DNA of 64,000 nucleotides from Streptomyces diastaticus subsp. diastaticus. GTDB lineage: Bacteria; Actinomycetota; Actinomycetes; Streptomycetales; Streptomycetaceae. A program made the translations under genes and the position numbers. A model generated the notes under the pieces. The model was given only the letters and a program-made list of their open reading frames with translations, was not told where the DNA came from and searched no databases. The stretch covers positions 2,046,001 through 2,110,000 of the forward strand of contig NZ_BLLN01000005.1 of the NCBI RefSeq assembly GCF_011170125.1. The letters run 5' to 3'. How positions within the stretch are numbered: the stretch's first letter is position 1; the number at the start of each line of letters is the position of its first letter. Positions 43,342-54,990 of this stretch are shown piece by piece.

Positions 43342-44241
43342 TCATCCCTTCACGGCGCCGGAGGTGAGGCCGGCCGCCATCTTGGACTGGATGATCATGA
43401 AGAAGATGACGACCGGGAGGGCGATCATCGTGGAGGCGGCCATCAGCGCGCCGTAGTCGGTTCCGCGCTCGGTGGTGAAGGTCATCAGCCACACGTTGAG
43501 CGTGTACTTGGAGTTGTCGTTGATCAGGATGTAGGCGAAGAGGTACTCATTCCAGGCGTTGACCAGCGCGAAGATCGACGCGGCGGCGAGGCCGGGGGCG
43601 AGCAGCGGGAAGATGACCCGGCGGAAGGCGCCCATCCGGGTGCACCCGTCCACCATCGCGGACTCCTCCAGCTCGACGGGGATGTTGACCACGAAGCCGC
43701 GGATCATCACCACGGCGAAGGGCAGCGTGGAGACCAGGTAGACGACGATCAGGCCCCAGTACTCGTCCAGTCCCCCCATGGCGTTGAGCTGGGCGTAGAT
43801 GGGGATGAGCATGGCGGTCGGCGGCAGCATCTGGACCAGGATGAGGACCATCAGCAGGGCACGGCGGCCGAAGAAGCGGAAGCGGCCGATGGCCAGTGCC
43901 GCCAGGGTGGCGATGATCATGCCGCCGACGACGGCGGTGATCGAGACGATGAGGCTGGACTGGATCGCGGTGGCGAAGTTGTCCTGCTTCACCGCGCGGG
44001 CGAAGTTGTCGAAGGTCAGCGAGGAGGGCCACAGGGTCTGGTCGTAGGACCGGATCTCGTGGTTGGGGCGCAGGGCGCTGACGATCAGCCAGTAGACCGG
44101 GAAGGCCATCACGGCCGCGGTGACCAGCGCGATGATGTTGTAGCCGAGCCGGGTCCTCTTCCGGTCCGGGCGGAGGACCTGGGGCTCGGGGGCCTCGGCC
44201 GCGGGGGCCCCGGTCCGGGGTGTCTGGGTCGCGGTGCTCAT
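43342..44241 (-). CDS. dasC: chitobiose ABC transporter permease DasC
   Basis: This is a 299-aa MalG-type permease from the ATG at 44241, overlapping dasB by 4 bp. Six membrane helices; the EAA loop is LEESAMVDGCTRMGAFRRVI. The first helix follows a 30-residue cytosolic lead. With DasB it forms the channel for N,N'-diacetylchitobiose. No ATPase gene is in the locus; in Streptomyces the shared MsiK ATPase serves. Confidence 0.94.
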   Translation of the reverse strand: MSTATQTPRTGAPAAEAPEPQVLRPDRKRTRLGYNIIALVTAAVMAFPVYWLIVSALRPNHEIRSYDQTLWPSSLTFDNFARAVKQDNFATAIQSSLIVSITAVVGGMIIATLAALAIGRFRFFGRRALLMVLILVQMLPPTAMLIPIYAQLNAMGGLDEYWGLIVVYLVSTLPFAVVMIRGFVVNIPVELEESAMVDGCTRMGAFRRVIFPLLAPGLAAASIFALVNAWNEYLFAYILINDNSKYTLNVWLMTFTTERGTDYGALMAASTMIALPVVIFFMIIQSKMAAGLTSGAVKG

Positions 44242-45245
44242 TCGACCTCTCCCGTCTTCATCAGCTGGCGCAGGTAGTAGACGGCCACGCCGGACAGCAG
44301 CACGACCGTGATGAGGGCGATGGCGGTGCCCTGGCTGAACGAGGTGGAGGAGAACGCCTTGGAGAAGGAGTAGAGGCCGAGGGTCTCGTACTCGGGCTCC
44401 GGCTTGTTGCCCCGCAGCAGCCAGATCTGGCCGAAGACGTTGAAGTCCCAGATCACCGAGAGGGTGGTGACCATGACGAAGACCGGCTTGATGACCGGCC
44501 AGGTGACGAAACGGAAGATGCCGCCGGCGCTGGCGCCGTCGAGGGCCGCGGCCTCCTCGAGTTCCTTGGGGACCTGGGTGAGGGCGGCGTAGAGGGTGAC
44601 CACCACGAAGGGGATGGCGCCCCAGACGACGAGGGCGGTGATGACGCCGAAGCCCTGCCAGGGGTTGAGGAACCAGTTGTGACCGAGGAAGTCCTCGCCG
44701 ACGACCTTGGCGATCAGCGTGTTGATCAGGCCGTAGTCGGAGTCGGAGAGCCACCGGAAGATGGAGGCGGCGACCATCAGCGGCATCGACCAGGCGGCGA
44801 TCAGCGCCACGGTGAGCACGATCCGCACCCAGGTGGTCAGCCGCATCATCAGCAGGGCGAGCAGCAGGCCGATCGCCATGGTGAGGACGACGCAGACGGT
44901 CATGAAGAGCACGGTCCGGCCGACGACGTACCAGAACTCGCTGTCGCCGAGGATGCTCGTGTACTGGTCGAAGCCGACCCACGGCGGGGTGTTCCCGGAC
45001 CAGAGTTCACGGCGGCCCATGTCCTGGAAGGACATGATGACCGACTTGACGAGCGGGAAGGCGTACACGGCCGCCACGGCGATGATCGCCGGGAGGATCA
45101 GGAAGTAGGGCAGCAGCGCGCCCTTCTTCCGTCTCGGCGGCCCGGAGTTCGACGGGGTGCCCGCCGGGGGTGGGGTCCCCTTGTCGAGGGGAGCGCTCGG
45201 TATCGCGGCCGGCGGGTCGGCGGCCTGAGTCTCGGCGGCAGTCAC
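44238..45245 (-). CDS. dasB: chitobiose ABC transporter permease DasB
   Basis: This is a 335-aa MalF-type permease. The GTG at 45245 has SD GGAAGG; an upstream GTG at 45275 is also in frame. A Pro-rich cytosolic N-terminus precedes the first helix (YFLILPAIIAVAAVYAFPLV). The EAA loop is LEEAAALDGASAGGIFRFVT. It lies 91 bp after dasA, across a stem-loop that may reduce its expression relative to the binding protein. Confidence 0.94.
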   Translation of the reverse strand: MTAAETQAADPPAAIPSAPLDKGTPPPAGTPSNSGPPRRKKGALLPYFLILPAIIAVAAVYAFPLVKSVIMSFQDMGRRELWSGNTPPWVGFDQYTSILGDSEFWYVVGRTVLFMTVCVVLTMAIGLLLALLMMRLTTWVRIVLTVALIAAWSMPLMVAASIFRWLSDSDYGLINTLIAKVVGEDFLGHNWFLNPWQGFGVITALVVWGAIPFVVVTLYAALTQVPKELEEAAALDGASAGGIFRFVTWPVIKPVFVMVTTLSVIWDFNVFGQIWLLRGNKPEPEYETLGLYSFSKAFSSTSFSQGTAIALITVVLLSGVAVYYLRQLMKTGEVE

Positions 45246-45284
45246 GTGGCTGACCTTCCGTTTCCTGTTCTGCACCGCAAGGGG

Positions 45285-45319
45285 GCGGACGGGGCCCGCG
45301 CGAGGCGGGTCCCGTCCGC
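45285..45319 (-). terminator. dasA-dasB intercistronic stem-loop (attenuator)
   Basis: GCGGACGGG (45285-45293) pairs with CCCGTCCGC (45311-45319), plus an inner CCCG/CGGG stem. It fits a partial terminator or mRNA stabiliser that raises dasA over dasBC. Confidence 0.7.
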
Positions 45320-45336
45320 TGGTGATCCGGGGCCCG

Positions 45337-46635
45337 TCAGCCCTTGTTGATCAGCTCGTCGATCTTCGCGTCGGCGGCCTTGGTGGCCTTCTCCACGGAG
45401 TCGCCCTTGATGATCTGGAGCAGCATGTTCTTCAGGACCTCCTCCTTCTCGATGGAGGTCCAGCCCGGGGCGATCGGGGTGAACCAGGCGTCGGGCACCG
45501 CGTTGGCGACGGCGGCCGTCTCCGGCTTCTCCTTCAGCGGCTCGAGCTGCTTGGTGTTGTTGGGCAGGATGTTCTTGCTCGCCAGGACCTCCATGGACTT
45601 CTCGTTGGTGAAGAGGGAGACCCACTCCTCCGCGAGGTCCTTGGCCTTGGACTTCTCGACGATGCCGAGGTCCGAGCCGCCGATGAAGGAAGGCAGCGCC
45701 TTGCCCTCGGGGCCGGGCATGCCCGCCGTGGCGATCTTGCCCTCGAGCTTCGGGTTGCCGTTGTTCTCGCCGTCGACGACGGAGCCGGCCTCCCAGCCGT
45801 TGCCGTAGATGACGCCGGCCTTCTCGTTGGCCATGACGTTGGCGTGGTCCTGCTCGTCCTTGGTCAGGTCCGCCTTGTTGTACTTCTTGACCAGGTCGAC
45901 GAAGTGCTGGACGCCCTTCTGCGCCTCGGGGGCGGAGAGGGTGCCCTTCCACTCCTTGGAGCCCTCGTCGTACTCGGCGATCTGGCCGCCGTACGCCGCG
46001 ACGTAGGACATCGCCGCGTACCAGTAGCGGCCCGGGAGGTAGAGGGAGGAGAAGCGCTTGTCCTTCTCGCCGTACTGCTTGGAGACCTTGTCCATGGCCT
46101 TGAGGAACTCGTCCTCGGTCTCCGGCAGGGTGTCGGTGCCGGCGGCCTTCTTCAGCATCTCCTGGTTGTAGACCGCGACGCGGGCACCCGCGTAGTAGGG
46201 CACGCAGTACTGCTTGCCCTCGAAGGTGCAGGTGTCGGTCAGCCCCTGGATCCAGCTGTCCGAGTTCTCGTACTTCTTCGGGTCGATCTCCGCGAGGGCG
46301 CCGTTGAGGATGTACTGCATCGTCTCGGTGTTGCCGAGCTCGACGACGTCCGGGAACTTGTCCCCGCCGAGGGCGGTGTCGAGCTTCTTGGCCTTGTCGG
46401 CCCAGCCCTGGTACTGGACGTTCACCTTGACGTTGGGGTACTTCTTCTTGAACTGGGCGTTGACGTCCTTGACCAGCTCGGGCCAGGTGCTCTGGGCGTC
46501 GACCATCAGCCAGACGGTCAGGTTTTCCTTGCGGTCCTCGGGCTTGGCGTTGCTCGCCGTCTCCGAGTCCCCGCACGCCGCGAGACCGGCCATCATGCCA
46601 GCGACACCGATGGCCGCAATGAGCTTGCGCTTCAC
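45337..46635 (-). CDS. dasA: chitobiose-binding lipoprotein DasA
   Basis: This is a 432-aa protein from the GTG at 46635 with SD GAGGAGGG. A short signal peptide ends in the lipobox AGLAA-C (Cys21). The mature part is a family-1 sugar-binding protein (NLTVWLMVDAQSTWPELVKD, ALPSFIGGSDLGIV, DAWFTPIAPGW). It binds chitobiose for uptake and links nutrition to development through GlcNAc signalling. Its promoter carries two dre sites. Confidence 0.96.
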   Translation of the reverse strand: MKRKLIAAIGVAGMMAGLAACGDSETASNAKPEDRKENLTVWLMVDAQSTWPELVKDVNAQFKKKYPNVKVNVQYQGWADKAKKLDTALGGDKFPDVVELGNTETMQYILNGALAEIDPKKYENSDSWIQGLTDTCTFEGKQYCVPYYAGARVAVYNQEMLKKAAGTDTLPETEDEFLKAMDKVSKQYGEKDKRFSSLYLPGRYWYAAMSYVAAYGGQIAEYDEGSKEWKGTLSAPEAQKGVQHFVDLVKKYNKADLTKDEQDHANVMANEKAGVIYGNGWEAGSVVDGENNGNPKLEGKIATAGMPGPEGKALPSFIGGSDLGIVEKSKAKDLAEEWVSLFTNEKSMEVLASKNILPNNTKQLEPLKEKPETAAVANAVPDAWFTPIAPGWTSIEKEEVLKNMLLQIIKGDSVEKATKAADAKIDELINKG

Positions 46636-46724
46636 GTCACCCTCCTCAGGGAACCCTTTACCCCCCACCCGCAGCGATGACATCGAAGACGAGTTACTGC
46701 CCGTGGGACTGGGATCTGGTCTTT

Positions 46725-46775
46725 AATGGTGTAGACCAGTAAGCGGAGCTTGGCCTAGACCTTTAGGGGTGTCAA
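46725..46775 (-). promoter_or_regulatory. dasA promoter with two DasR-responsive elements
   Basis: On the minus strand TTGACA (46775-46770) and CAAGCT (46752-46747) are 17 bp apart. One dre, AATGGTGTAGACCAGT, is at 46725-46740. A second, CTTGGCCTAGACCTTT, is at 46749-46764, over the spacer. Binding would block RNA polymerase. The same region also serves divergent dasR. Confidence 0.8.
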
Positions 46776-46921
46776 GGGTGTATAAGAAGGGCAGTCGCGT
46801 CCGTTATCGGACCGACACCTGAGGGAGTCCGGACCGGCGATCACCGGCCGTGCCACGATGTGATCCGCGACAGACGGAGGAGCCGGTGACGGCAGCAGCA
46901 CAGGAGCCGGAGGGGCGGAGT

Positions 46922-47710
46922 ATGACGACGGACGCGGGCGGAACGAGGACCCGGACGGCCGGCGGACCCGCCACGGAGCCCACCAGTCCGGTACGGGCCA
47001 CGCGCGTGCCCAAGTACTACCGCCTCAAGCGGCACCTGCTCGACATGACGCAGACGCTGCCCCCGGGCACCTCCGTACCTCCCGAGCGTACGCTCGCCGC
47101 CGAGTTCGACACCTCGCGGACCACGGTGCGCCAGGCACTCCAGGAGCTGGTCGTCGAGGGCCGGCTCGAACGCATCCAGGGCAAGGGCACCTTCGTGGCC
47201 AAGCCCAAGGTCTCCCAGGCACTCCAGCTCACCTCCTACACCGAGGACATGCGCGCCCAGGGCCTGGAGCCCACCTCGCAGCTCCTGGAGGTCGGCTACA
47301 TCACCGCCGACGACTCGCTCGCCGCCCTGCTCGACATCACCGCGGGCAGCCGGGTGCTGCGGATCGAGCGGCTGCGACTGGCCAGCGGCGAGCCGATGGC
47401 GATCGAGACGACACACCTGTCGGCCAAGCGCTTCCCCGCCCTGCGCCGCTCCCTGGTCAAGTACACCTCCCTCTACACGGCCCTGTACGAGGTGTACGGC
47501 GTGCGCCCGGCCGAGGCCGAGGAGACCATCGAGACCTCGCTCGCCACCCCGCGCGAGGCGGCCCTGCTCGCCACCGACGTGGGCCTGCCGATGCTCATGC
47601 TCTCGCGCCACTCCCGCGACGAGACGGGGGCGCCCGTCGAGTGGGTGCGCTCGGTCTACCGGGGCGACCGGTACAAGTTCCTGGCCCGGCTGAAGCGGCC
47701 GGTGGAGTAG
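46922..47710 (+). CDS. dasR: GntR/HutC-family master regulator DasR
   Basis: This is a 262-aa protein from the ATG at 46922 (SD GGAGGGG); a GTG at 46886 with GGAGGAG is an alternative. The winged helix is [12 protein letters not shown], then [20 protein letters not shown] and [14 protein letters not shown]. The UTRA effector domain follows ([35 protein letters not shown]). It binds glucosamine-6-P and related phosphosugars and represses das, nag and antibiotic genes via dre sites. It is divergent from dasA. Confidence 0.96.
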   Translation: MTTDAGGTRTRTAGGPATEPTSPVRATRVPKYYRLKRHLLDMTQTLPPGTSVPPERTLAAEFDTSRTTVRQALQELVVEGRLERIQGKGTFVAKPKVSQALQLTSYTEDMRAQGLEPTSQLLEVGYITADDSLAALLDITAGSRVLRIERLRLASGEPMAIETTHLSAKRFPALRRSLVKYTSLYTALYEVYGVRPAEAEETIETSLATPREAALLATDVGLPMLMLSRHSRDETGAPVEWVRSVYRGDRYKFLARLKRPVE

Positions 47711-47755
47711 GCGCGGGCGACCGCCCGGAAGGGCCGGCCACCGCGGGTACGGACG

Positions 47756-47792
47756 GAAGGGCGGCACCCCTCGGCGAGGGGTGCCGCCCTTC
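47756..47792 (+). terminator. 17-bp perfect stem terminator of dasR
   Basis: GAAGGGCGGCACCCCTC (47756-47772) pairs exactly with 47776-47792 around a GGC loop. Confidence 0.92.
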
Positions 47793-48181
47793 GCCGTGCC
47801 CGGCGGGCGAGCGGCGCCGCGCCTGGCGCGAATTCGCCCGTCGCTCTCCCACCACCCGAGGGAGACCCCTCGCCCCGCACGGCCCTCTCCGGCCGATTCG
47901 CTCGTACGTGTGTGCTCTTTCGTGCATGACCCACGGGTGGCGGCGGGTACGCACCCACCACCCGAGGAGCACGGCAGGGGGCGGTCGAGGAAGGGTCGCG
48001 AGGGGCGGGAGCAGCGCCTCGCGGAGGACAAATACGCGGCGAGGCGTGCTTAAGGGACGCGGACGCGGCGGTCCCGGCGGAAGGTTGTGCCGGATCCGGA
48101 GTCGTTGCCGTTCCGATACGCGGACAGGGGGTGCCAAAGCCCGGACCGGTCGCCTACATTTCCGACGCATTGCAGGAGTTC
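47793..48181 (+). other. intergenic leader region of cstA
   Basis: With the flanking hairpins this makes about 510 bp without a gene between dasR and cstA. It presumably holds the cstA promoter; TTGTGCCGGATCC near 48085 is the only weak -35-like element seen. Confidence 0.5.
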
Positions 48182-48205
48182 AGCGCAGGTGGGTCCACCT
48201 GCGCT
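48182..48205 (+). promoter_or_regulatory. hairpin in the cstA leader next to the RBS
   Basis: AGCGCAGGTG (48182-48191) pairs with CACCTGCGCT (48196-48205), loop GGTC. It ends 6 bp before the GAGGGG SD of cstA, so it may affect translation or mRNA stability. Confidence 0.6.
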
Positions 48206-48222
48206 CATGTGAGGGGACCATC

Positions 48223-50441
<2,219 letters not shown>

Positions 50442-50445
<4 letters not shown>

Positions 50446-50684
50446 GCGGCGAGGCGGCCCACCGCCCCGGCCGCCTTGGCGTCCTGGCGCACCGCCTGCG
50501 CGCCGGCGCGCGCTGGATCGGCTGGTACGTCCGGGAGGTGTCGGGCGAGACGGCGTACGAGAAGTACGCCGCGCACCTCCGGCGCCACGACCCGGACGCC
50601 GAGGTGATGACCCGCAGGCAGTTCGAACGCAGCCGCATGGACGCCCGCGAGGCGGATCCACGGGACGGATTCCGCTGCTGCTGA
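50442..50684 (+). CDS. YbdD/YjiX-family small protein, CstA partner
   Basis: This is an 80-aa protein starting at the ATGA overlap with cstA. It shows YEKYAAHLRRHDPDAEVMTR and the family ending in two Cys (FRCC). YbdD/YjiX proteins are always encoded after CstA/BtsT transporters and are needed for transport. It contains a possible amphipathic helix, GARWIGWYVREV. Confidence 0.92.
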
Positions 50685-50689
50685 CCGCA

Positions 50690-50730
50690 CGGCGAAGCCG
50701 CCGGCCCTCCCGGGGTCGGCGGCTTCGCCG
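50690..50730 (+). terminator. 14-bp perfect stem terminator
   Basis: CGGCGAAGCCGCCG (50690-50703) pairs with CGGCGGCTTCGCCG (50717-50730), then TTT. It ends the cstA operon. Confidence 0.9.
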
Positions 50731-51241
50731 TTTCCCGGCCTGACCGGGGCGGTACGCGCGAAGGCCCGGCGGACGGTCCGGCCGGTCTCCGGCGAGGGGG
50801 CACGGCCTCGGGCCCGGACCGGGGCGGGCCCTTTCGACGGCACCGGGCCGGCTCCCCTCGTCTGGGCCGGCTCACGCCCCCGGCCAGGACCGTGCCGCAC
50901 CGCCGGCGCCCCACGTCCACCGCCCGAACCGAGTCGTCCCCTCGTCCAGCCCGGACCGCGTCGCACCGCCCTGTCGCCGGCCTCGCCCTCGGGTACCGTC
51001 ACGCGGCCCCTGGCACCCGGGCCCGGAGCCCGTGCGCGTACGCTCTCCGAGGCCGTCGCGCCGCTTCACGCGCTTCCGGGAGGCGTCCCGCGCGGGCTCT
51101 ACCGGAAGGCGCCGCCCAGGGCCTTCCCGGTGCTGCTCCCGGGCCCTTCCGGCGGGCGTCCGGGCCCTGTCCGAGGGGTCCTCCGCCCGGTTCGGGCATC
51201 CGGTACGGGTGGGTCGAATGGCCCACCTCACGGCACACCCG
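50731..51241. other. 511 bp without a gene upstream of the nrd regulatory region
   Basis: The frames are Arg/Pro/Ala-biased with no SD. I see no homology or structured RNA until the NrdR boxes. Confidence 0.6.
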
Positions 51242-51288
51242 ACACAAGATATGGGGCCGCTTCCCGAGCGCGGCACAAGATGTATGCT
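51242..51288 (+). promoter_or_regulatory. two NrdR-type boxes 31 bp apart over the nrdAB promoter
   Basis: ACACAAGATATGGGGC (51242-51257) and GCACAAGATGTATGCT (51273-51288) share CACAAGAT, with centres 31 bp apart (three helical turns), as in known NrdR sites. TATGCT (51283-51288) is a plausible -10. Confidence 0.75.
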
Positions 51289-51289
51289 C

Positions 51290-51396
51290 ATGCTCGCTGT
51301 CGCCGCAGGGGAATCCGGTGGAAGTCCGGAACTGTCCCGCAACGGTGTGTTGGTGCGCTTCTGCGCGCCCGCGAGTCCGAGGACCTGCCGACGGCG
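51290..51396 (+). promoter_or_regulatory. cobalamin (adenosyl-B12) riboswitch
   Basis: The conserved core reads GGGGAATCCGGTGGAAGTCC, then GGAACTGTCCCGCAACGGTG, then AGTCCGAGGACCTGCCGACG. That is the full B12-riboswitch consensus order. It starts just after the putative promoter. In S. coelicolor the class Ia RNR operon is switched off by AdoCbl through such an element, favouring the B12-dependent NrdJ enzyme. A GCACCC/GGGTGC hairpin at 51396-51422 may be the expression platform. Confidence 0.95.
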
Positions 51397-51545
51397 CACC
51401 CCGGCCGTCCGGCCCGGGTGCCGATGTCGTCCGGGCCTCGTGGAATGGGCTCGCGGACGCGTGCGGAGCCGTGTGCCCCAGAGCCCGGCCGCCCGTCGTA
51501 TCCGCTGCCCTCCGCGTGGCTCCGTGCCGAGCGAGGGAGAGCTTC

Positions 51546-53915
51546 ATGACCATCGCGCCAGCCGATCCGTCGACGGCCGAGGTGCGGGCCGAGGAGATCC
51601 AGGGCCCCGGGGGCGCGCTGCTGCGTACCCTCACCGACCTCACCGCGGATCTCCCCGACACCGACCCCGGCCGGGTCGCCGCCGCCGCGCTCCGGGGCCG
51701 CAACGCCGCCTCGGACGAGGCCGAGCTGCGGTCCCTCGCGACGGAGGCCGCCGCCGGTCTGATCTCCGAGGACCCCGCCTACTCGCGGCTCGCCGCCCGC
51801 CTGCTGACCCGCACCATCGCCGAGGAGGCCGCGGGCCAGGGCGTCACCGCCTTCACCGAGTCGGTCGCCACCGGCCACCGCGAGGGCCTGATCGCGGACC
51901 GCACCGCCGCTTTCGTGACCGCGCACGCCGAGCGGCTCGACGCCCTGGTCGATCCGGCGGCCGACGACCGCTTCGGCTACTTCGGCCTGCGCACCGTGCA
52001 CAGCCGCTACCTGCTGCGCCACCCGCACACCCGCCAGGTCATCGAGACACCCCAGCACTTCATGCTGCGCGTCGCCTGCGGACTCGCCGCGGACGAGTCG
52101 GTCCAGGCCCTCGACGAGGTCGCCTCGCTCTACCGGCTGATGAGTGCCCTCTCCTACCTGCCCTCCTCCCCCACCCTCTTCAACTCCGGCACCCGGCACC
52201 CGCAGATGTCCTCCTGCTACCTGCTGGACTCCCCCAAGGACGAGCTGGAGTCGATCTACGACCGGTACCACCAGGTCGCCCGGCTCTCCAAGCACGCCGG
52301 CGGCATCGGCCTGGCCTACTCCCGCATCCGCGCCCGGGGTTCGCTGATCCGCGGTACCAACGGGCACTCCAACGGCATCGTGCCGTTCCTCAACACGCTC
52401 GACGCCTCGGTGGCCGCCGTCAACCAGGGCGGCCGGCGCAAGGGCGCGGCCGCGGTCTACCTGGAGACCTGGCACGCCGACATCGAGGAGTTCCTGGAGC
52501 TGCGCGACAACACCGGGGAGGACGCCCGGCGCACCCACAACCTCAACCTCGCGCACTGGATCCCCGACGAGTTCATGCGCCGGGTCGACGCCGACGCCGA
52601 CTGGTCGCTCTTCTCCCCCTCGGACGTCCCCGAGCTGACCGACCTGTGGGGGGCGGCCTTCGACGCGGCCTACCGCGCGGCCGAGGCCGCGGGACTCGCC
52701 AAGCGGACCATCCCGGCGCGTGAGCTGTACGGCCGGATGATGCGCACCCTCGCCCAGACCGGCAACGGCTGGATGACCTTCAAGGACGCCTCCAACCGCA
52801 CCGCCAACCAGACGGCGCTGCCCGGCCACACCGTGCACTCCTCGAACCTCTGCACCGAGATCCTGGAGGTCACCGACGACGGTGAGACGGCCGTCTGCAA
52901 CCTCGGCTCGGTCAACCTCGGCGCCTTCGTCACCGGCGGCGCCCTCGACTGGGAGCGGCTGGACGAGGCGGTGCGCACCGCCGTGGTCTTCCTCGACCGC
53001 GTGGTCGACATCAACTTCTACCCGACCGAGCAGGCCGAGCGCTCCAACTCCCGCTGGCGGCCGGTGGGCCTGGGAGCCATGGGCCTCCAGGACGTCTTCT
53101 TCCAGCTCCGGCTCCCCTTCGACTCCCCCGAGGCCCGCCGGCTCTCCACCCGGATCGCCGAGCGCATCATGCTCACCGCGTACGAGACCTCCTGCGAACT
53201 CGCCGAGAGGAACGGGCCGCTGCCCAACTGGGACCGCACCCGCACCGCTCAGGGTGTGCTCCATCCGGACCACTACGACACCGACCTGGCCTGGCCACAG
53301 CGGTGGGAGGCGCTGCGCGCCCGGGTCGCGCGGAGCGGCATGCGCAACGCGCTGCTCCTCGCGATCGCCCCGACGGCCACCATCGCCTCGATCGCCGGTG
53401 TCTACGAGTGCATCGAGCCGCAGGTCTCCAACCTCTTCAAGCGCGAGACCCTCAGCGGCGAGTTCCTCCAGGTCAACTCCTACCTGGTCGAGGACCTGAA
53501 GCGGCTCGGCGTCTGGGACGCGCGGACCCGCGAGGCGCTGCGCGAGGCCAGCGGTTCGGTGCAGGGCTTCGCCTGGGTGCCCGAGGAGCTGCGTGCGCTG
53601 TACCGCACCGCGTGGGAACTGCCGCAGCGCGGCCTGATCGACATGGCGGCCGCCCGGACCCCGTTCCTGGACCAGAGCCAGTCGCTGAACCTGTTCATGG
53701 AGACGCCCACCATCGGCAAGCTCAGCTCGATGTACGCGTACGCCTGGAAGAAGGGGCTGAAGACCACGTACTACCTGCGGTCCCGTCCGGCCACGCGGAT
53801 CGCCCGCGCCGCCGGCGGCTCCGCCACCGCCACCGTCCCGGCGCAGGCGGCCCCCGAAGCGGATGCCGTCGCCTGCTCCCTGGAGAACCCCGAGTCCTGC
53901 GAGGCATGCCAGTAA
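51546..53915 (+). CDS. nrdA: class Ia ribonucleoside-diphosphate reductase, large subunit
   Basis: This is a 789-aa protein from the ATG at 51546, SD GGGAG. The active-site Cys lies in QMSSCYLLDSP, the radical-site NLCTEI and the second redox Cys in CNLGSVNL. The C-terminal redox tail is ESCEACQ. The substrate loops AGGIGLAYSRIRARGS and APTATIASIAGVYE are present. No canonical ATP-cone is visible in the first 100 residues. It reduces NDPs to dNDPs with oxygen-dependent radical generation by NrdB. It is controlled by NrdR boxes and the B12 riboswitch. Confidence 0.97.
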   Translation: MTIAPADPSTAEVRAEEIQGPGGALLRTLTDLTADLPDTDPGRVAAAALRGRNAASDEAELRSLATEAAAGLISEDPAYSRLAARLLTRTIAEEAAGQGVTAFTESVATGHREGLIADRTAAFVTAHAERLDALVDPAADDRFGYFGLRTVHSRYLLRHPHTRQVIETPQHFMLRVACGLAADESVQALDEVASLYRLMSALSYLPSSPTLFNSGTRHPQMSSCYLLDSPKDELESIYDRYHQVARLSKHAGGIGLAYSRIRARGSLIRGTNGHSNGIVPFLNTLDASVAAVNQGGRRKGAAAVYLETWHADIEEFLELRDNTGEDARRTHNLNLAHWIPDEFMRRVDADADWSLFSPSDVPELTDLWGAAFDAAYRAAEAAGLAKRTIPARELYGRMMRTLAQTGNGWMTFKDASNRTANQTALPGHTVHSSNLCTEILEVTDDGETAVCNLGSVNLGAFVTGGALDWERLDEAVRTAVVFLDRVVDINFYPTEQAERSNSRWRPVGLGAMGLQDVFFQLRLPFDSPEARRLSTRIAERIMLTAYETSCELAERNGPLPNWDRTRTAQGVLHPDHYDTDLAWPQRWEALRARVARSGMRNALLLAIAPTATIASIAGVYECIEPQVSNLFKRETLSGEFLQVNSYLVEDLKRLGVWDARTREALREASGSVQGFAWVPEELRALYRTAWELPQRGLIDMAAARTPFLDQSQSLNLFMETPTIGKLSSMYAYAWKKGLKTTYYLRSRPATRIARAAGGSATATVPAQAAPEADAVACSLENPESCEACQ

Positions 53916-54967
53916 TGACCACCCCCGACACCACCCCGGCAGCGAACGCGCACACCGTGGGCACGGCGAAGAACCTGCTCGACCCCGGCTTCGAGCTGAC
54001 CCTGCGTCCCATGCGGTACCCCGACTTCTACGAACGCTACCGGGACGCGATCAAGAACACCTGGACCGTCGAGGAGGTCGACCTCCACTCCGACGTGGCC
54101 GACCTGGCGAAGCTCTCCCCGGGGGAGCAGCACCTGATCGGGCGGCTGGTCGCGTTCTTCGCCACGGGTGACTCGATCGTCGCCAACAACCTCGTGCTCA
54201 CCCTGTACAAGCACATCAACTCCCCCGAGGCGCGGCTCTACCTGAGCCGGCAGCTCTTCGAGGAGGCCGTGCACGTCCAGTTCTACCTGACGCTGCTCGA
54301 CACCTACCTGCCCGACCCGGCGGACCGCGCGGACGCCTTCGCGGCGGTGGAGAACATCCCCTCGATCCGCGAGAAGGCGGAGTTCTGCTTCCGCTGGATG
54401 GACTCGGTGGACAAGCTGGACCAGCTGGAGAGCCAGGCGGACCGCCGCAAGTTCCTGCTCAACCTGATCTGCTTCGCCGCCTGCATCGAGGGGCTGTTCT
54501 TCTACGGGGCGTTCGCCTACGTGTACTGGTTCCGCTCGCGCGGGCTGCTGCACGGGCTGGCGACCGGCACCAACTGGGTCTTCCGCGACGAGACGATGCA
54601 CATGAGCTTCGCCTTCGACGTGGTCGACACGGTCCGCAAGGAGGAGCCGGAGCTGTTCGACGACAGGCTCCAGGAGCAGGTCGTCGCGATGCTGAAGGAG
54701 GCGGTCGAGGCGGAGCTCCAGTTCGCCCGCGACCTGTGCGGCGAGGGCCTGCCCGGCATGAACACCGAGTCGATGCGCGAGTACCTGGAGTGCGTCGCCG
54801 ACCAGCGGCTCACCCGGCTGGGCTTCGCCCCGGTGTACGGCTCGCAGAACCCGTTCTCCTTCATGGAGCTCCAGGGTGTGCAGGAGCTGACCAACTTCTT
54901 CGAGCGCCGTGTCTCGGCCTACCAGGTCGCGGTCGAGGGCACCGTCTCCTTCGACGACGACTTCTGA
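53915..54967 (+). CDS. nrdB: class Ia ribonucleoside-diphosphate reductase, radical (small) subunit
   Basis: This is a 350-aa protein; its ATG overlaps the nrdA TAA (TAATG). Di-iron ligands are seen in FEEAVHVQFY (ExxH), CIEGLFFYGAF and DETMHMSFAF (ExxH). The radical-transfer C-terminus ends in acidic/aromatic SFDDDF. It generates the tyrosyl radical for NrdA. A terminator follows within 25 bp; the AraC-type nrdS gene known after nrdB in S. coelicolor is absent. Confidence 0.96.
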   Translation: MTTPDTTPAANAHTVGTAKNLLDPGFELTLRPMRYPDFYERYRDAIKNTWTVEEVDLHSDVADLAKLSPGEQHLIGRLVAFFATGDSIVANNLVLTLYKHINSPEARLYLSRQLFEEAVHVQFYLTLLDTYLPDPADRADAFAAVENIPSIREKAEFCFRWMDSVDKLDQLESQADRRKFLLNLICFAACIEGLFFYGAFAYVYWFRSRGLLHGLATGTNWVFRDETMHMSFAFDVVDTVRKEEPELFDDRLQEQVVAMLKEAVEAELQFARDLCGEGLPGMNTESMREYLECVADQRLTRLGFAPVYGSQNPFSFMELQGVQELTNFFERRVSAYQVAVEGTVSFDDDF

Positions 54968-54990
54968 CCGGGCCCGCCCGGGCGGACGCC

